Source of the DNA: Malania oleifera
Taxonomy: Eukaryota > Streptophyta > Magnoliopsida > Santalales > Ximeniaceae
DNA length: 64,000 nt
Assembly: GCF_029873635.1 (NCBI RefSeq)
Contig: NC_080419.1
Location: 65,935,823-65,999,822, forward strand
Direction of reading: 5' to 3'
Positions 9,225 through 19,328 of this stretch are shown here, in pieces; position 1 is the stretch's first letter, and every line of letters starts with the position of its first letter. The position numbers and the translations under genes are program-made. The notes under the pieces are model-generated. The model was not told where the DNA came from and did not search any database. It saw nothing but the letters and a program-made list of their open reading frames with translations.

Positions 9225-11288
9225 TGTTGACTTTTTAAGTTCTATCTCGTTTTGATAATGACAAATACAAAGTATCTTACCTGTGCACTGAGTTTCTTGA
9301 ATAGGTTCATTCTTAGCATGCACTAATGGTAGGAACACAAGGAAGTCATACAGTCCAAAATGTTCATGTCTAAGATGGTTCTCAAAGAAGCAAAAGGAAT
9401 GAAGACAACCTTTTTTTTTTCTTGTAATTGCATTCAATTCAGTTTGGCTTGTAACTTATTATTATCTATAATAACTACATCCTTCCTGATAGGATTATAT
9501 GCTCAAGAGTATAAATTGACCTTAGGGATCACCTTCGGTCTACAGTAAAATTTTTGGGTTAACTTAAGGCCCTAGATTGACCTTAGTCCACTTCATGAAA
9601 AATCCCCTTTATCTTACAAATCATAACTATGCAACACAGGGGTAAATTATACTCAAAATTAGGACCTAAAATAATAATTGAAAGTCACTCAGTCGACCGA
9701 ACCCTGCTATATATATTAAGCTCAATCAACCGAACCTTTTAGGCGTTAATAGCTTGACAAAGGTTCAGTTGACCAAACTTTTTTGAACGTATCTTCCCTA
9801 GTCGATCGAACATGCATGTATCTGAGCCGCAACAATTTAGCCGACCGAATGTTCAGTTCATTTATGATTGAGCCAACTGAATTCTATAAACAGTAGACTG
9901 AATTTCAAATATAGTCGAACGAACCTCAAACGTTTTCAAAATCACCTTAATTCAGTTGACTATATTTGTAGTTCAAAAGTGCCTCGGTCGACCGTACTTA
10001 TCAATATAGCCGACCGAACCATAAATACGGACGACCAAACCTCTCGGGTTGGGGAAATTTTTACTGCGATAAACTGAGGTAAATTTTAATTAACCTTCAT
10101 TAAATATTTTACAAAATTCCTCTTATGTCCCCAATGGTAATAATTTTGAGGATATCTATGTATACCCATTCATTTGGAGAGATTAGCAATGGATTCACAA
10201 TATAATTAGCAAAAATTCTCTCAGATTTTTCTTGAGCCCATATTGCTTATACTTCATATTTCCAAGCCAAATTTTTAATACTCTCTCATTTTATTCTTGC
10301 TAAATCTTTTTCAAAACAAAGAGTTATATTTTTCTTGTGCTCATTTCTTGGAAACTAATTGCAAGTTAAAGTGAGTTTGATTCTCACTTGTGTGAGCTTA
10401 CATATATTGCACTTGAAGCTTTTTACTATCATTGTATTGCATTGTTCGATATTGTTCTTGGAGAGTAAAGCTAGGGTTTTTCGCAATATATTTGATTGAT
10501 AAATATTATTTGAGAAGAATTCTTGTTAGCTTTTGAGTCTTGGCATCTTCATTGCCAGATTCGAAAGCTTGCTTGCACTATTTGATAACTTATTTTTAAG
10601 CAAGCTTGATCCCTAAATCTCGATTGTGCTTAGTATTTGAAAAATATTTTTTGTTGATAGTTTTACCTTGAGATTCAAAGTTACTTTGATATTATATACT
10701 AATTATAATCTTTCTAAATCAAAGGTAGTCACTCTCACATATACACACGTATATATATATATATATATATCTCTTTGGAGGGTTGAAATCTTGTTAGAAA
10801 TTATCTCACTTGAGCATATATTCCCATTATATGTGAGTGCGTATTTGGATCATAATATTGTACAAATCTGCTTGTGTTAGAAGCACCTTTCATTGTACGA
10901 AAAATTTGTATTGATCGGTTGTAATTTAGGCGTGGCCTGAGGTGGGTCTTCTCTGTCCCTTTAAGGAGAGGTTGTAAAAGTTGAGGTCAGCCTTGGTAAT
11001 TTGACTTGGTGTTGTAAACGATGTTGTTCCACCCGTTAAGTGAGCAATAGTGGTAATCCTCGGGCTTGCGAGCTAAGGCAGGGACGTAGGCAATATTGGT
11101 CGAACCCCGATAACATATCGTGTGTGCACTGTTTTATATTTCCTCCTGTTAAATTTATCCGTGCATTTGGTATTTGCTTAGAAAGACCCTTGGTTGGGTA
11201 TTATTGCTGCTAGCTTAGTTAAACCTAGGAAAAATAATTTTTAAATATCCAATTCACCCCCCTCTTGGGAATAAACCAATTCCAACAC
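9225..11288 (+). repeat. A1 3' LTR
   Basis: Full-length partner of 1149-3204. The motif array lies at about 9690-10050, the TGTCCCCAATGGTA box near 10126 and the hairpin at 11079-11109, where the outer stem has one A/C mismatch. A (TA)n run lies near 10750-10770. It ends CCAATTCCAACA at 11288. Confidence 0.93.
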
Positions 11289-12675
11289 GAGGCATGAGCT
11301 TTTTAAGCTTCAATCACATGCCCTAATTCTAAGGGATGTATTATTATAAGTATACTATGTAAAAAATTTTTGAATACTTGTATGATTTATTGATGTTTTT
11401 TAATTCACAAAAGGGAGTAAAATAAAAAGACTATTAAATTTAATTTGGGATAATCTTCGATTAATTAGGTACCGTTCATAGAACGTGTGTGTAGGGGGGG
11501 GGCTAGTACCTTCCCCTCAGATAACCAAACTCCCAATCACAATCATAGTAATGCAGATCGATTCTACCTTTAATTGGGTGGTAATCACGTGTTTTAACGA
11601 CACTCCAAAAGGTTAGGGGCGACTCCAATTCCATTTTTTCCAAAAAATATCAAATCCATTTTTATTTCACCCACCCGGGGCACCCTCACTCTCGAGACGT
11701 CACGACATGCTGTATGGACTCCAAGAAAACTCACAATCAATTAGAAAGTTTGCAAACTATTCTTAGAAAAAACACAAAAGATTAGGTGAAAATAAATTTA
11801 CCTGTGGGAAGATATGGTTATAGGGGATTGGTACAAATATTTAAGCTCTCTACCTTCATAGATATGTGTTTTTAAACTTGTAAGATGAGAAAAAAGTTAG
11901 ATAAGAAGTGAGGGCCAGAGGAGTAATAGAAAAAAGAAGAAATTTGAAGATGAGAGAGGTGGGACAGAGAGAGAATGAGATGAGAGCCTAAAAGGGAGAA
12001 AGAGGCGCGACAGAGAGAGAGACGAGATAGAGATGGAAAAGATGAAAGAGAGTGGTGGGCGAAGTTTACCTTGGCTCCACTATGTATGACGGAGGCTGCT
12101 GGTTGAGTGATCATGGTTAGTTATGCCCATGGCAATCAGGGAGAGGCAGAGAGATTGAAGTGAGACAAGGAGAGAGGAAGAAAGGAGAATGAGTGAGAGA
12201 GAATTCAAAGAAACAAAATGGAAAAGGAAAATAAAAAAATAAGAATATATATATATATATATATAAATTTATAAAAAAATAGTGAGACACGTGTCATTGT
12301 AAGGATAGTAAAACATGGCCTAAGTAGGACTAAGCCTTTGGAGTGATGTGCTATGATCCTAGCCATCCAAATTGTGTTTTCTCTAGATGATGGAATTGCT
12401 ACCATGTCAGCAATTCATGCCAAACCTTCCTCACTTAGCACTTTCTTCTATGTGGCGGGTGATGTCACCTTACCACATGTCATCTTTTATTTTATTATTA
12501 TTTTTTTTTTATAAAAAAGCTCGAAGGGATTGCCTGCTGCCACATGTTGCTATAGGTGGTTGACACATGATAGCATCTCTTGTCTCTACCCCATTCCCCA
12601 AACCGGGTCAACCTAGTTTGACTTGCGTGAACTCACGTTGACCTGTGAACCTTGTTCAAGCTTGTTGAATCGGTA
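11289..12675. repeat. Old Gypsy-like LTR relic between A1 and A2
   Basis: No gene. The first part carries words common near the ends of plant Gypsy LTRs (GGTACCGTTCATAGAACG, CTAGTACCTTCCC, GGGGCGACTCC), with a run of G at about 11504. From 11870 a GA-rich block and then CACGTG-containing sequence repeat the layout of positions 1-860. A (TA)n run lies near 12246-12264. Lineage (Tat/Ogre-like) is a guess. Confidence 0.4.
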
Positions 12676-14804
12676 TGTTGACTCTATGATTCATATCCCA
12701 TTTTCATAATGACAAAGCACTTTGTATCTTACTTATGCTCTAAGCTTTTAAACAAAATTATTCATAGCACGCATGGATGGTATGGATACAATGGATGCCA
12801 TAAGGAACTAAATGCTCACATCACAGCATGGCACATGAAAAGCAAAAGTAACAAAGACTAAGTTTCTCATTTGTAATTGCAATTAAATTTTTGGGTCTAT
12901 AATATTAAATGGTCTGTAATAATGCACTGCATGCGTGATAGAACTTTATGCTCAAAGGCCATAGATTGACCATGGGAACCAATACCCTAAAACTAAAAGC
13001 CATAAACTTATTCACAAAGGGTTGAAAAAGTTCAAGGGCAATGTGCGACAAAAATTTTCATTTTTAAAATGCCTCAGTTGACCGACATTGCATGTTCAAA
13101 ATGCCTTGGCTGACTAAGCTCAATATTTAATTGTTTTTAAAATTGTTTGGCCGACCATCCATTTTACTTTTATGAACCTCGGTCGCCAGAACTCATAATT
13201 GTCCCGTTTCCTAAAGCATTAGTAGACCAGCCTTCACGTTTTAAACTTGGCCAGCCGACCGAACTTGATCTCTCGGCAAACCAACCATTACTCATGGTTG
13301 ACCAAACCTACAAAGGTTTGGGAAATCGCCTTGCCTAGCCAACTGGACACCTCCCACGGCAAACCAAACCCAAAAGTAAATTCAAAATCTTTGAGTAAGG
13401 TCAGCCGACCGACCCTTGCTCTGGTCGACCAAACCTCTCGGGTTCCCCAATTTTTTACCGCATCAATCAGAGTTAATTCTTATTTAAACTTTTCCAAAAT
13501 ACCGGCCATGTCCCTAACAGTAATATTTTTTGGGAAACTTATCTATAATCCTTCGTTTCCCCTTATTAGCAAGGAGAATAGCAACTTATTAGCAAAAAAC
13601 ACTCTTTGAAATTATTTTGTGCTTTCATTGCTTGGATACTCAATTTTCAAGCATATCACATATACTCTCTCTTATTCTTAATTGCTAATTTTTTTTTGGA
13701 GCTTTAATTTTATACTCCTTATTTGCAAATCAATTGCAACTTGAAGGAGTTTTGTTGATCATTGTTGTAAGCATATTCATATACCATCTTTTGGCTTATA
13801 CTCTCACATATCCATATATATTTGAAAATCCTTCTTAAGTGTTAGCTATTGTGATTTTTCCCATATTATTTCATATTGATAAATATTGATTGGGAAAGTC
13901 TCATCTTTTCTTGTGAGTCTTTTTGCGTTATCATTGCAAGACTCAAAAGTTTGCTTTGGGCCTTTTTGCTAAATATTTTTATGCTAGATATCTCATATCT
14001 CCTACACTTTCCTTTAAAATATTTTTGGAGATTTTATTTGTGCATTAAGATCATTAAAGAGTTATTAAAATAAAATTTATTTTAACTCAAAGATCATTAT
14101 CTATCACATATCCTTTTTGAGAGATATATTCACATAGACTCTACTGAGCATAAATCTTTATCACACAAGAGTGCATTGGTTGAATTGTTGTACATATCTA
14201 CTTGTGTAAGAAGCATATCTATTGTGCACATTTGTTATTATTACTGTATTCCCGATGTGTGGTCAGAAAAGGATTGCACTAACCTATAATGTGCACCGGA
14301 TAGACTTAGACCCAATTAAGAAAGTACCACACTGGTTCAGACCCGGTTAAGAGAACTAGTTGCACCATCTTCTAAGGTGTATTGGTTGGGGTAAGCCCTC
14401 TAATGTGACCTAGAGTATTCCTCACCCAGTAAGGAGAGAAGTTTGTAATCGATGACGCTCCACCCGTGAAGTGAGCATTAGTGGAATCCTCTTACTTGTG
14501 AGCTTGAGGCAGGGACGTAGGCAAGTTTGGCTGAACCCCGATAACATATTATGTGTCACTCACTTCCCTATGCTATTTAAATTTCTGCACTTGAATGTTT
14601 ATATTTTAAGTATTGTGAATGATTGGGAAGTATTGAGCATGCTTGATCTGTTTTATTTATCTGCCCAATTTTGTATTGTTGGGTAATTGGAATATTCTTA
14701 GATAGACCCTAGGTTATGAATTATTGATTGTCGATTTGAACCTAACCTAGGAGAATTTTTTAAATCTCCAATTCACCCCCTCTTAGGAATACACCAATCA
14801 CATC
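12676..14804 (+). repeat. A2 5' LTR
   Basis: About 2.13 kb. It contains a decayed motif array (about 13075-13440, ending CCTCTCGGGTT), the box ATGTCCCTAACAGTAA near 13508, TATA-like CTATAATCC near 13542, and the hairpin region 14510-14540. The end is placed just before ATTGGTATCATAGCC; the last bases (CACATCG) have drifted from the usual CA. Confidence 0.85.
13075..13440 (+). promoter_or_regulatory. U3 motif array of A2 LTR
   Basis: Decayed copies of the GGCCGACC/GTCGACCAAACC motif, including TGGTCGACCA near 13422. It lies ahead of the TATA-like sequence as in A1. Confidence 0.6.
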
Positions 14805-14820
14805 GATTGGTATCATAGCC
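14805..14820 (+). other. Primer binding site of A2 (mutated)
   Basis: ATTGGTATCATAGCC: the initiator-Met site with one G-to-T change relative to TGGTATCAGAGC. Confidence 0.85.
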
Positions 14821-14858
14821 TTGTTGTATAGACTCTGATGTTTTTATAAAACATCGCA

Positions 14859-15946
14859 ATGACTCATACTGGTGTATCCTCATTCGGTGAGGGACAATCA
14901 TTTACCAGTCCTCCAATATTTTGTGGTGTTGATTACACAACCTAGAAAATTAGAATGAGCATATTTTTAAAATGAATGGACTCAAGGGCCTCGCAAATGA
15001 CTGTTAAAGGAATTTGTATGCTTTGAATGAAAATAGTATTTTTTTAATGCATGCAAATTCAAATGCTACAGACATGCTATATCGTGCCTTAGATTTTAAT
15101 ATTTTTCATGAAATTATGGCATGTAAATGTGCGAGAAAAATTTGGGAAGAGCTGGATAGGAGATATGGAGGATCCGGAGAAAAGGAGATAAGTGCTTCAA
15201 TTAGTTTGGCTACACTTGATCGGAAGAAAGCAAATTGTTGCTTATCTACATTAGTTGATGAGGAGGTATTCACATCTCAATATCCTTCATTAATTGTTTC
15301 ATGTGATGATTCCCGTGCTAATTTGTATACTCTATCATGTAATAAATCATCTAATGCCTTTTGTGAAAATTTTGAGAAATCTAGTTGTTGTTCTATTGAT
15401 AATGTATGCATTGATTCATATGACAACTATTATGATATGTCTTATGTTGAATCATGCAATGAATTTAAAGATGCAAGCATGCCCTCCTGCAAAAAAATAG
15501 AAAATGCTTTAAGTAAAATGCATAAGCTTCTAGCTAGGATGTCTAAGTAGAAAGCCTTTTTGAAAAATCAATACAAAAGGATGGCTAAACAATTAGAGGA
15601 GCTAAAAGATTGTCATGCCATTCTAGAGAAGAAAAAGGTGAAGAAGATATTGAAAGTTATATGCTTGAAAGGAAAAATAGATAATCTTTCTAGAATGATA
15701 TCCAAAGCCAAAAATGAGAGAAATAATAAACCATTAAGAATAAAAAAGATAAATCATTTCAATAAGGGTTTTGGCTTGATTCATAAATCGCATAGTCATT
15801 CATTTGCCTCATTTAGTAAAAATAGAACAAATAAGCAAAATCCTTCACATATATATAAAATTTGCTTATATTGTAAAATGATGTGGCACATTCGGTCTAC
15901 TTGTCCATTTAGAAGTTTTAGAGGCTTAGATAAGGAAATGATATAG
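14859..15946 (+). pseudogene. A2 gag remnant with CCHC zinc knuckle
   Basis: ATG 14859 opens a frame with a start like A1 gag (MTHTGVSSFGEGQ), broken by stops and a frameshift before about 15014. From 15014 the frame is open to 15946 except one TAG near 15548. Visible parts: an N-terminal gag segment, a Cys/Ser/Asp-rich middle, a Lys-rich helical segment, and an intact CX2CX4HX4C knuckle (C-LY-C-KMMW-H-IRST-C) near 15860-15905. The central UBN2 core found in C and D gag is absent, as in A1. A short open stretch with no known domain follows the final stop. Confidence 0.78.
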
Positions 15947-16821
15947 GTGATCATGGAAGGTAATCCTGTAGGAAAAAATGAAGATTGGATTCAAATACAT
16001 AATTATTTAACTCTTCATTAGTTGTTAGGTTTAGGGTTAATTGCAACTAAAAGGCTTAGGACCGAGTAGACATCAAATAGGAAAGATTGGAAGGACGTTG
16101 ACTCGGAAGCCCCAAAGCATATCCTGAAGTTTTTATTATGTATAAATTAATTGTAATAAGGGTTGTGTGAGTGAGTGCGTATTGTAACTCTTGCGGTGTG
16201 TGTGTTGCATGATTTCTGAGTAAGAGTTGAGCCATTGCATAAGCATACTAGGACACATGAGCATATAGGATTTGCACAAAAGTAACAAACTCACAATTCA
16301 TAGTTTTCTAAGATAAAACAAGAGTTTGTCAAATGAATCCTAAAACTCAAATATGTTTTCAAAGGGACAAGTTTTTAACATCCTAGTTTTAAGAACATTT
16401 TTATACTTAGTTCCAATTGTGTTAAAACAAGTTTTATGTCCTAAAGGTTCAAAGAAAGTCAAGTATATTTATAAAAGGACATGCTAAGCATATAAGAAAT
16501 CAAAATGGGTTTTCAAACGTGTTTATTAATTAAGATATCTTATATTTAAAAGGAAACTCATTTGGACAAGTTTTAATCTTCATTAGACTTAATATATTTC
16601 ATATACTTTTGTCCAAGAATGTTTTGAGTCATTAAAACACTTTTTGACAAGGAAAAACAAAGCAATCGTCACTACTGTAGTGCATCCTTGAGTCCTAAAA
16701 TCCTTCTGATATTTTGGGCATAACGTTTCTAGAAAGGTCCAAATGAGACGATCTTGGTGTCCCTAGAAAGCTAAGACAAAATTCCACAACATTCATTTTT
16801 ATGACTTATGATTCAGGGACC

Positions 16822-16862
16822 TCATTGACGAACACAGGGGATTCGTCGATGAGTCCAACGGG
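16822..16862 (+). promoter_or_regulatory. U3 motif pair of B, TTCGTCGACGA type
   Basis: Two facing copies of the GACGAA/TTCGTC word about 100 bases upstream of the TATA position. In the 3' LTR (34414-34455) the second copy is the palindrome TCGTCGACGA. This is the counterpart of the larger arrays in A, solo LTR 2 and C. Confidence 0.6.
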
Positions 16863-17357
16863 CAAAATGACGCTAATGGGCGGAAAATGGCTAGTTTGCC
16901 AAATAAAATATCTTTTCTTCCCCACAATGGCTAGTTAACGGCTCCTAAGGCTCTTGGGCTGTAAATACAAGCTATTAGACTTGTATTAACATGGTTTTGA
17001 AGGCTTTTGATCATTCTTAGTGAAAAATATTTTTTTACACCAAAACCTAAGCACCTAACACTTTGCATTGTTGTTCCTCATTCACAAGTGCTCATTCTCT
17101 CTTGATCTTTAATTGTGTTTGATTCATTACTTGAGAGACTGTGTGAGGTTTGCTTTGTATTTAATATTTTCTCATTTGAGGAGCATCATATTATATTTAT
17201 ATCATCTTCTTGTAAAGTTCTTTGTGGACCATTTGCTAAAGGTTTTTTGTGAACTAAAGAGGCTCTTGGTGAGCAGGTAGGAATTTGTTCCCAAGTTGTA
17301 AGGCTTCTCCGCCATTGAAGGAGATCGTATAGTAAAATCCTTGAGTTGGTCTCAAGG

Positions 17358-17386
17358 CGTGGATGTAGGCTTGGTGCCGAACCACG
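17358..17386 (+). promoter_or_regulatory. Conserved LTR hairpin (B 5' LTR)
   Basis: CGTGG(17358-17362)-ATGTA-GGC-TTGGT-GCC-GAA-CCACG(17382-17386): perfect 5-bp outer and 3-bp inner stems. Confidence 0.7.
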
Positions 17387-17583
17387 TAAAAATACCGGTG
17401 TTGATTTTCTCTTCCTATACTCTTTATTATTTGTCTTGTGTATGATTTAAATTTCATATATTGTGATATAATTGCTTGCATCTTGTCAAGTGTTTTATTT
17501 TGTAGAAAAAATTGTAATTCCACAAAAGAGTCCATTCACCCCCCCTCTGGACTATATACTACCGGGCTAGGACGTCTAAAAAG

Positions 17584-17595
17584 TGGTATCAGAGC
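17584..17595 (+). other. Primer binding site of B
   Basis: TGGTATCAGAGC, three bases after the LTR end; complementary to the 3' end of initiator tRNA-Met. Confidence 0.93.
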
Positions 17596-17641
17596 GAGGC
17601 GCTTGTATTTTCGGAGTTAAATCCAGAGTGTAAAAGATCAA

Positions 17642-19328
17642 GTGGAGTATTCGCTGAGCACCTCTTCATATGGACTATCCATTTATCAACCACTAATGTT
17701 CAACGGTTCAAACTACCATGCATGGAAAAATCAAATGTTCGTATTCATTCAAGCATATGACTTGGATTTGTGGGAGTTCGTCTCCAAAGGAGACTTCTCA
17801 ATCACAAAGAAAAATGAGGATATTCCAAAGACTTTATTGGAACAATCACCAAGCGAAAAAATGTTAGTTTAACTAAATTTTAAAGCAAAGCATATTATTC
17901 TTTGTGGTTTAAATGATGATGTACATAGCCTTATTTGTGAATGTCAAACTGCAAAAGAAATAAGGGATGTACTTGAAAACATCTATGGAAATACATCACA
18001 AAATGAACAATCAAAAATATGCATGCTAGTTAGAGAATATGAAATATTTAAATTAAATGACGGTGAAGAAATTTCTTTCATGCTCACTTGGTTCACACGC
18101 CTCGTAAACAACTTGAAAGCATTTGGTAGAATTTATTCATTAGAAGATTATATTCAAAAAATTCTCCAATCTTTACCTAAGTCATCTATGACCATTGAAG
18201 AAGTAAGAAATATAGAAAAACCTAAAATAGAAATGGTTTTGTCTTAGAATCATCTTGTACTAATCAACAAGAAATAATTGAAGAAAATGATATTGCATTC
18301 TTCACAAGAGAAGTTAAGAAACTTTTAAGTAAAAGAACGCAACAAAAAGAAAAAGAAGAGTCATGCATTTAATATTGCGATTGTACTAATTCTAGGGATG
18401 ACATGATAAATTGCCCCCTCAATCAAAATGAAGAAAATTTTCTAAATGGGGATCATAATGCCATAAATGGTGCTACCTGGGATCAAATCAATGGATTAGC
18501 CACCGATGATGAAAATGAGAAAGAAGCACATCCATGCTCATGGCTAACGAACAAGAAGAAGAAGTAAGTTCGGATGAGGAGGATTATGCACCTTCATATG
18601 ATGAAACTGTGAATAGTTGTGTTAAATTGTTTGATGAATTACTTTTAGTAAAAAGGAAGAACAAAAATTTTGAGAAAGAGCTTGCTTTGTCAAAACAAAT
18701 GGAATTTTCTTTGAAAGAAGAAAATAAATCCCTTAAAAGGATAAATGAAGAGTTTGTTTTAAATTCTCAAAAAGAGCATGAAACTTTGAAAGAAAATATT
18801 GAAAATTTGGAAGGAAAATTGTCAAAATCCAAAGGCAAGGAACCTTGTCTTTGTTCTATCTTGAAAGAAGAAAATTGCTCTTAAAAAAGGGAAAATGAGG
18901 AGCTTATGGAAAAAGCTCAAAAAGACCACGAAATTCTTCAAGGGAAAGTAGGAATTTTAAAAAATAAAATTGAAAATACTTTGAAAGAAAATACTCTCTT
19001 GAAAAACAAAGTTGAAAATCATGGTAAAATCATAAGAGGAAAAGAAAACATAAATAAATCTTTGGAAGTTAAGAAAAATAATGTTTTTAAAAAGAATTCA
19101 AAATCCTCTTATAAATCACAAGGTTATGCCTCAACAAGCAAAAATAATGCAAATAAGTCAAGACCCTCACATGAAAACAAGATTTGTCTATATTGTGAAA
19201 GAAATGGTCATGTTAGATATTTTTGCCCATTTAGAGAAGTTAGAGGTAAAGAAAGAAAAATAGAATGGGTTGTGAAGAAATATCCATTGAGACCTAAGGA
19301 GGAATGGGTACCAAAAGGAAACACATGA
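17642..19328 (+). pseudogene. B gag remnant (UBN2-type, CCHC)
   Basis: The first frame opens with GTG at 17642, probably a mutated ATG. It has a Copia gag N terminus (FNGSNYHAWKNQM), then after one stop (17870) the capsid core (KEIRDVLENIYG, YEIFKLNDGEEI, LQSLPKS) to 18247. A frameshift follows. From 18534 a second frame encodes an acidic stretch and a long Lys/Glu coiled coil to 19328, with a stop near 18882. It ends in an intact zinc knuckle C-LY-C-ERNG-H-VRYF-C near 19186-19230 and a WVPK-like tail, the usual place where protease begins in related elements. No protease follows. Confidence 0.82.

Larger units (their letters stand above)
1149..11288 (+). mobile_element. Copia-type LTR retrotransposon A1, gag-only
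   Basis: Two direct LTRs (1149-3204 and 9225-11288) begin TGTTGACTTTTT and end AATTCMAACA or similar (TG...CA). The 5' LTR is followed at once by an initiator-Met primer site, and the 3' LTR is preceded by a polypurine tract. The interior holds a broken gag (3258-4403) and no recognisable protease, integrase, RT or RNase H. A solo LTR (6447-8516) is inserted in reverse. The bases flanking the element (AATGG left, CGAGG right) do not form a target duplication. The long LTRs and gag style fit the SIRE/Maximus branch of Copia. Lack of pol makes it non-autonomous. Confidence 0.9.
16061..17581 (+). repeat. B 5' LTR, truncated at its start
   Basis: Aligns with 33650-35175 of the 3' LTR; the first ~156 bases are missing. 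It has the motif pair CATTGACGAACACAGG / GATTCGTCGATGAGTCC (16822-16855), a TATA box mutated to TGTAAATA (16960-16967) and the hairpin CGTGG/CCACG (17358-17386). Confidence 0.9.

Noticed and set aside
13147..13609. Two overlapping open frames (63 and 120 codons)
   Set aside because: Both fall on the A2 LTR motif array and promoter; no domain and no counterpart in A1.
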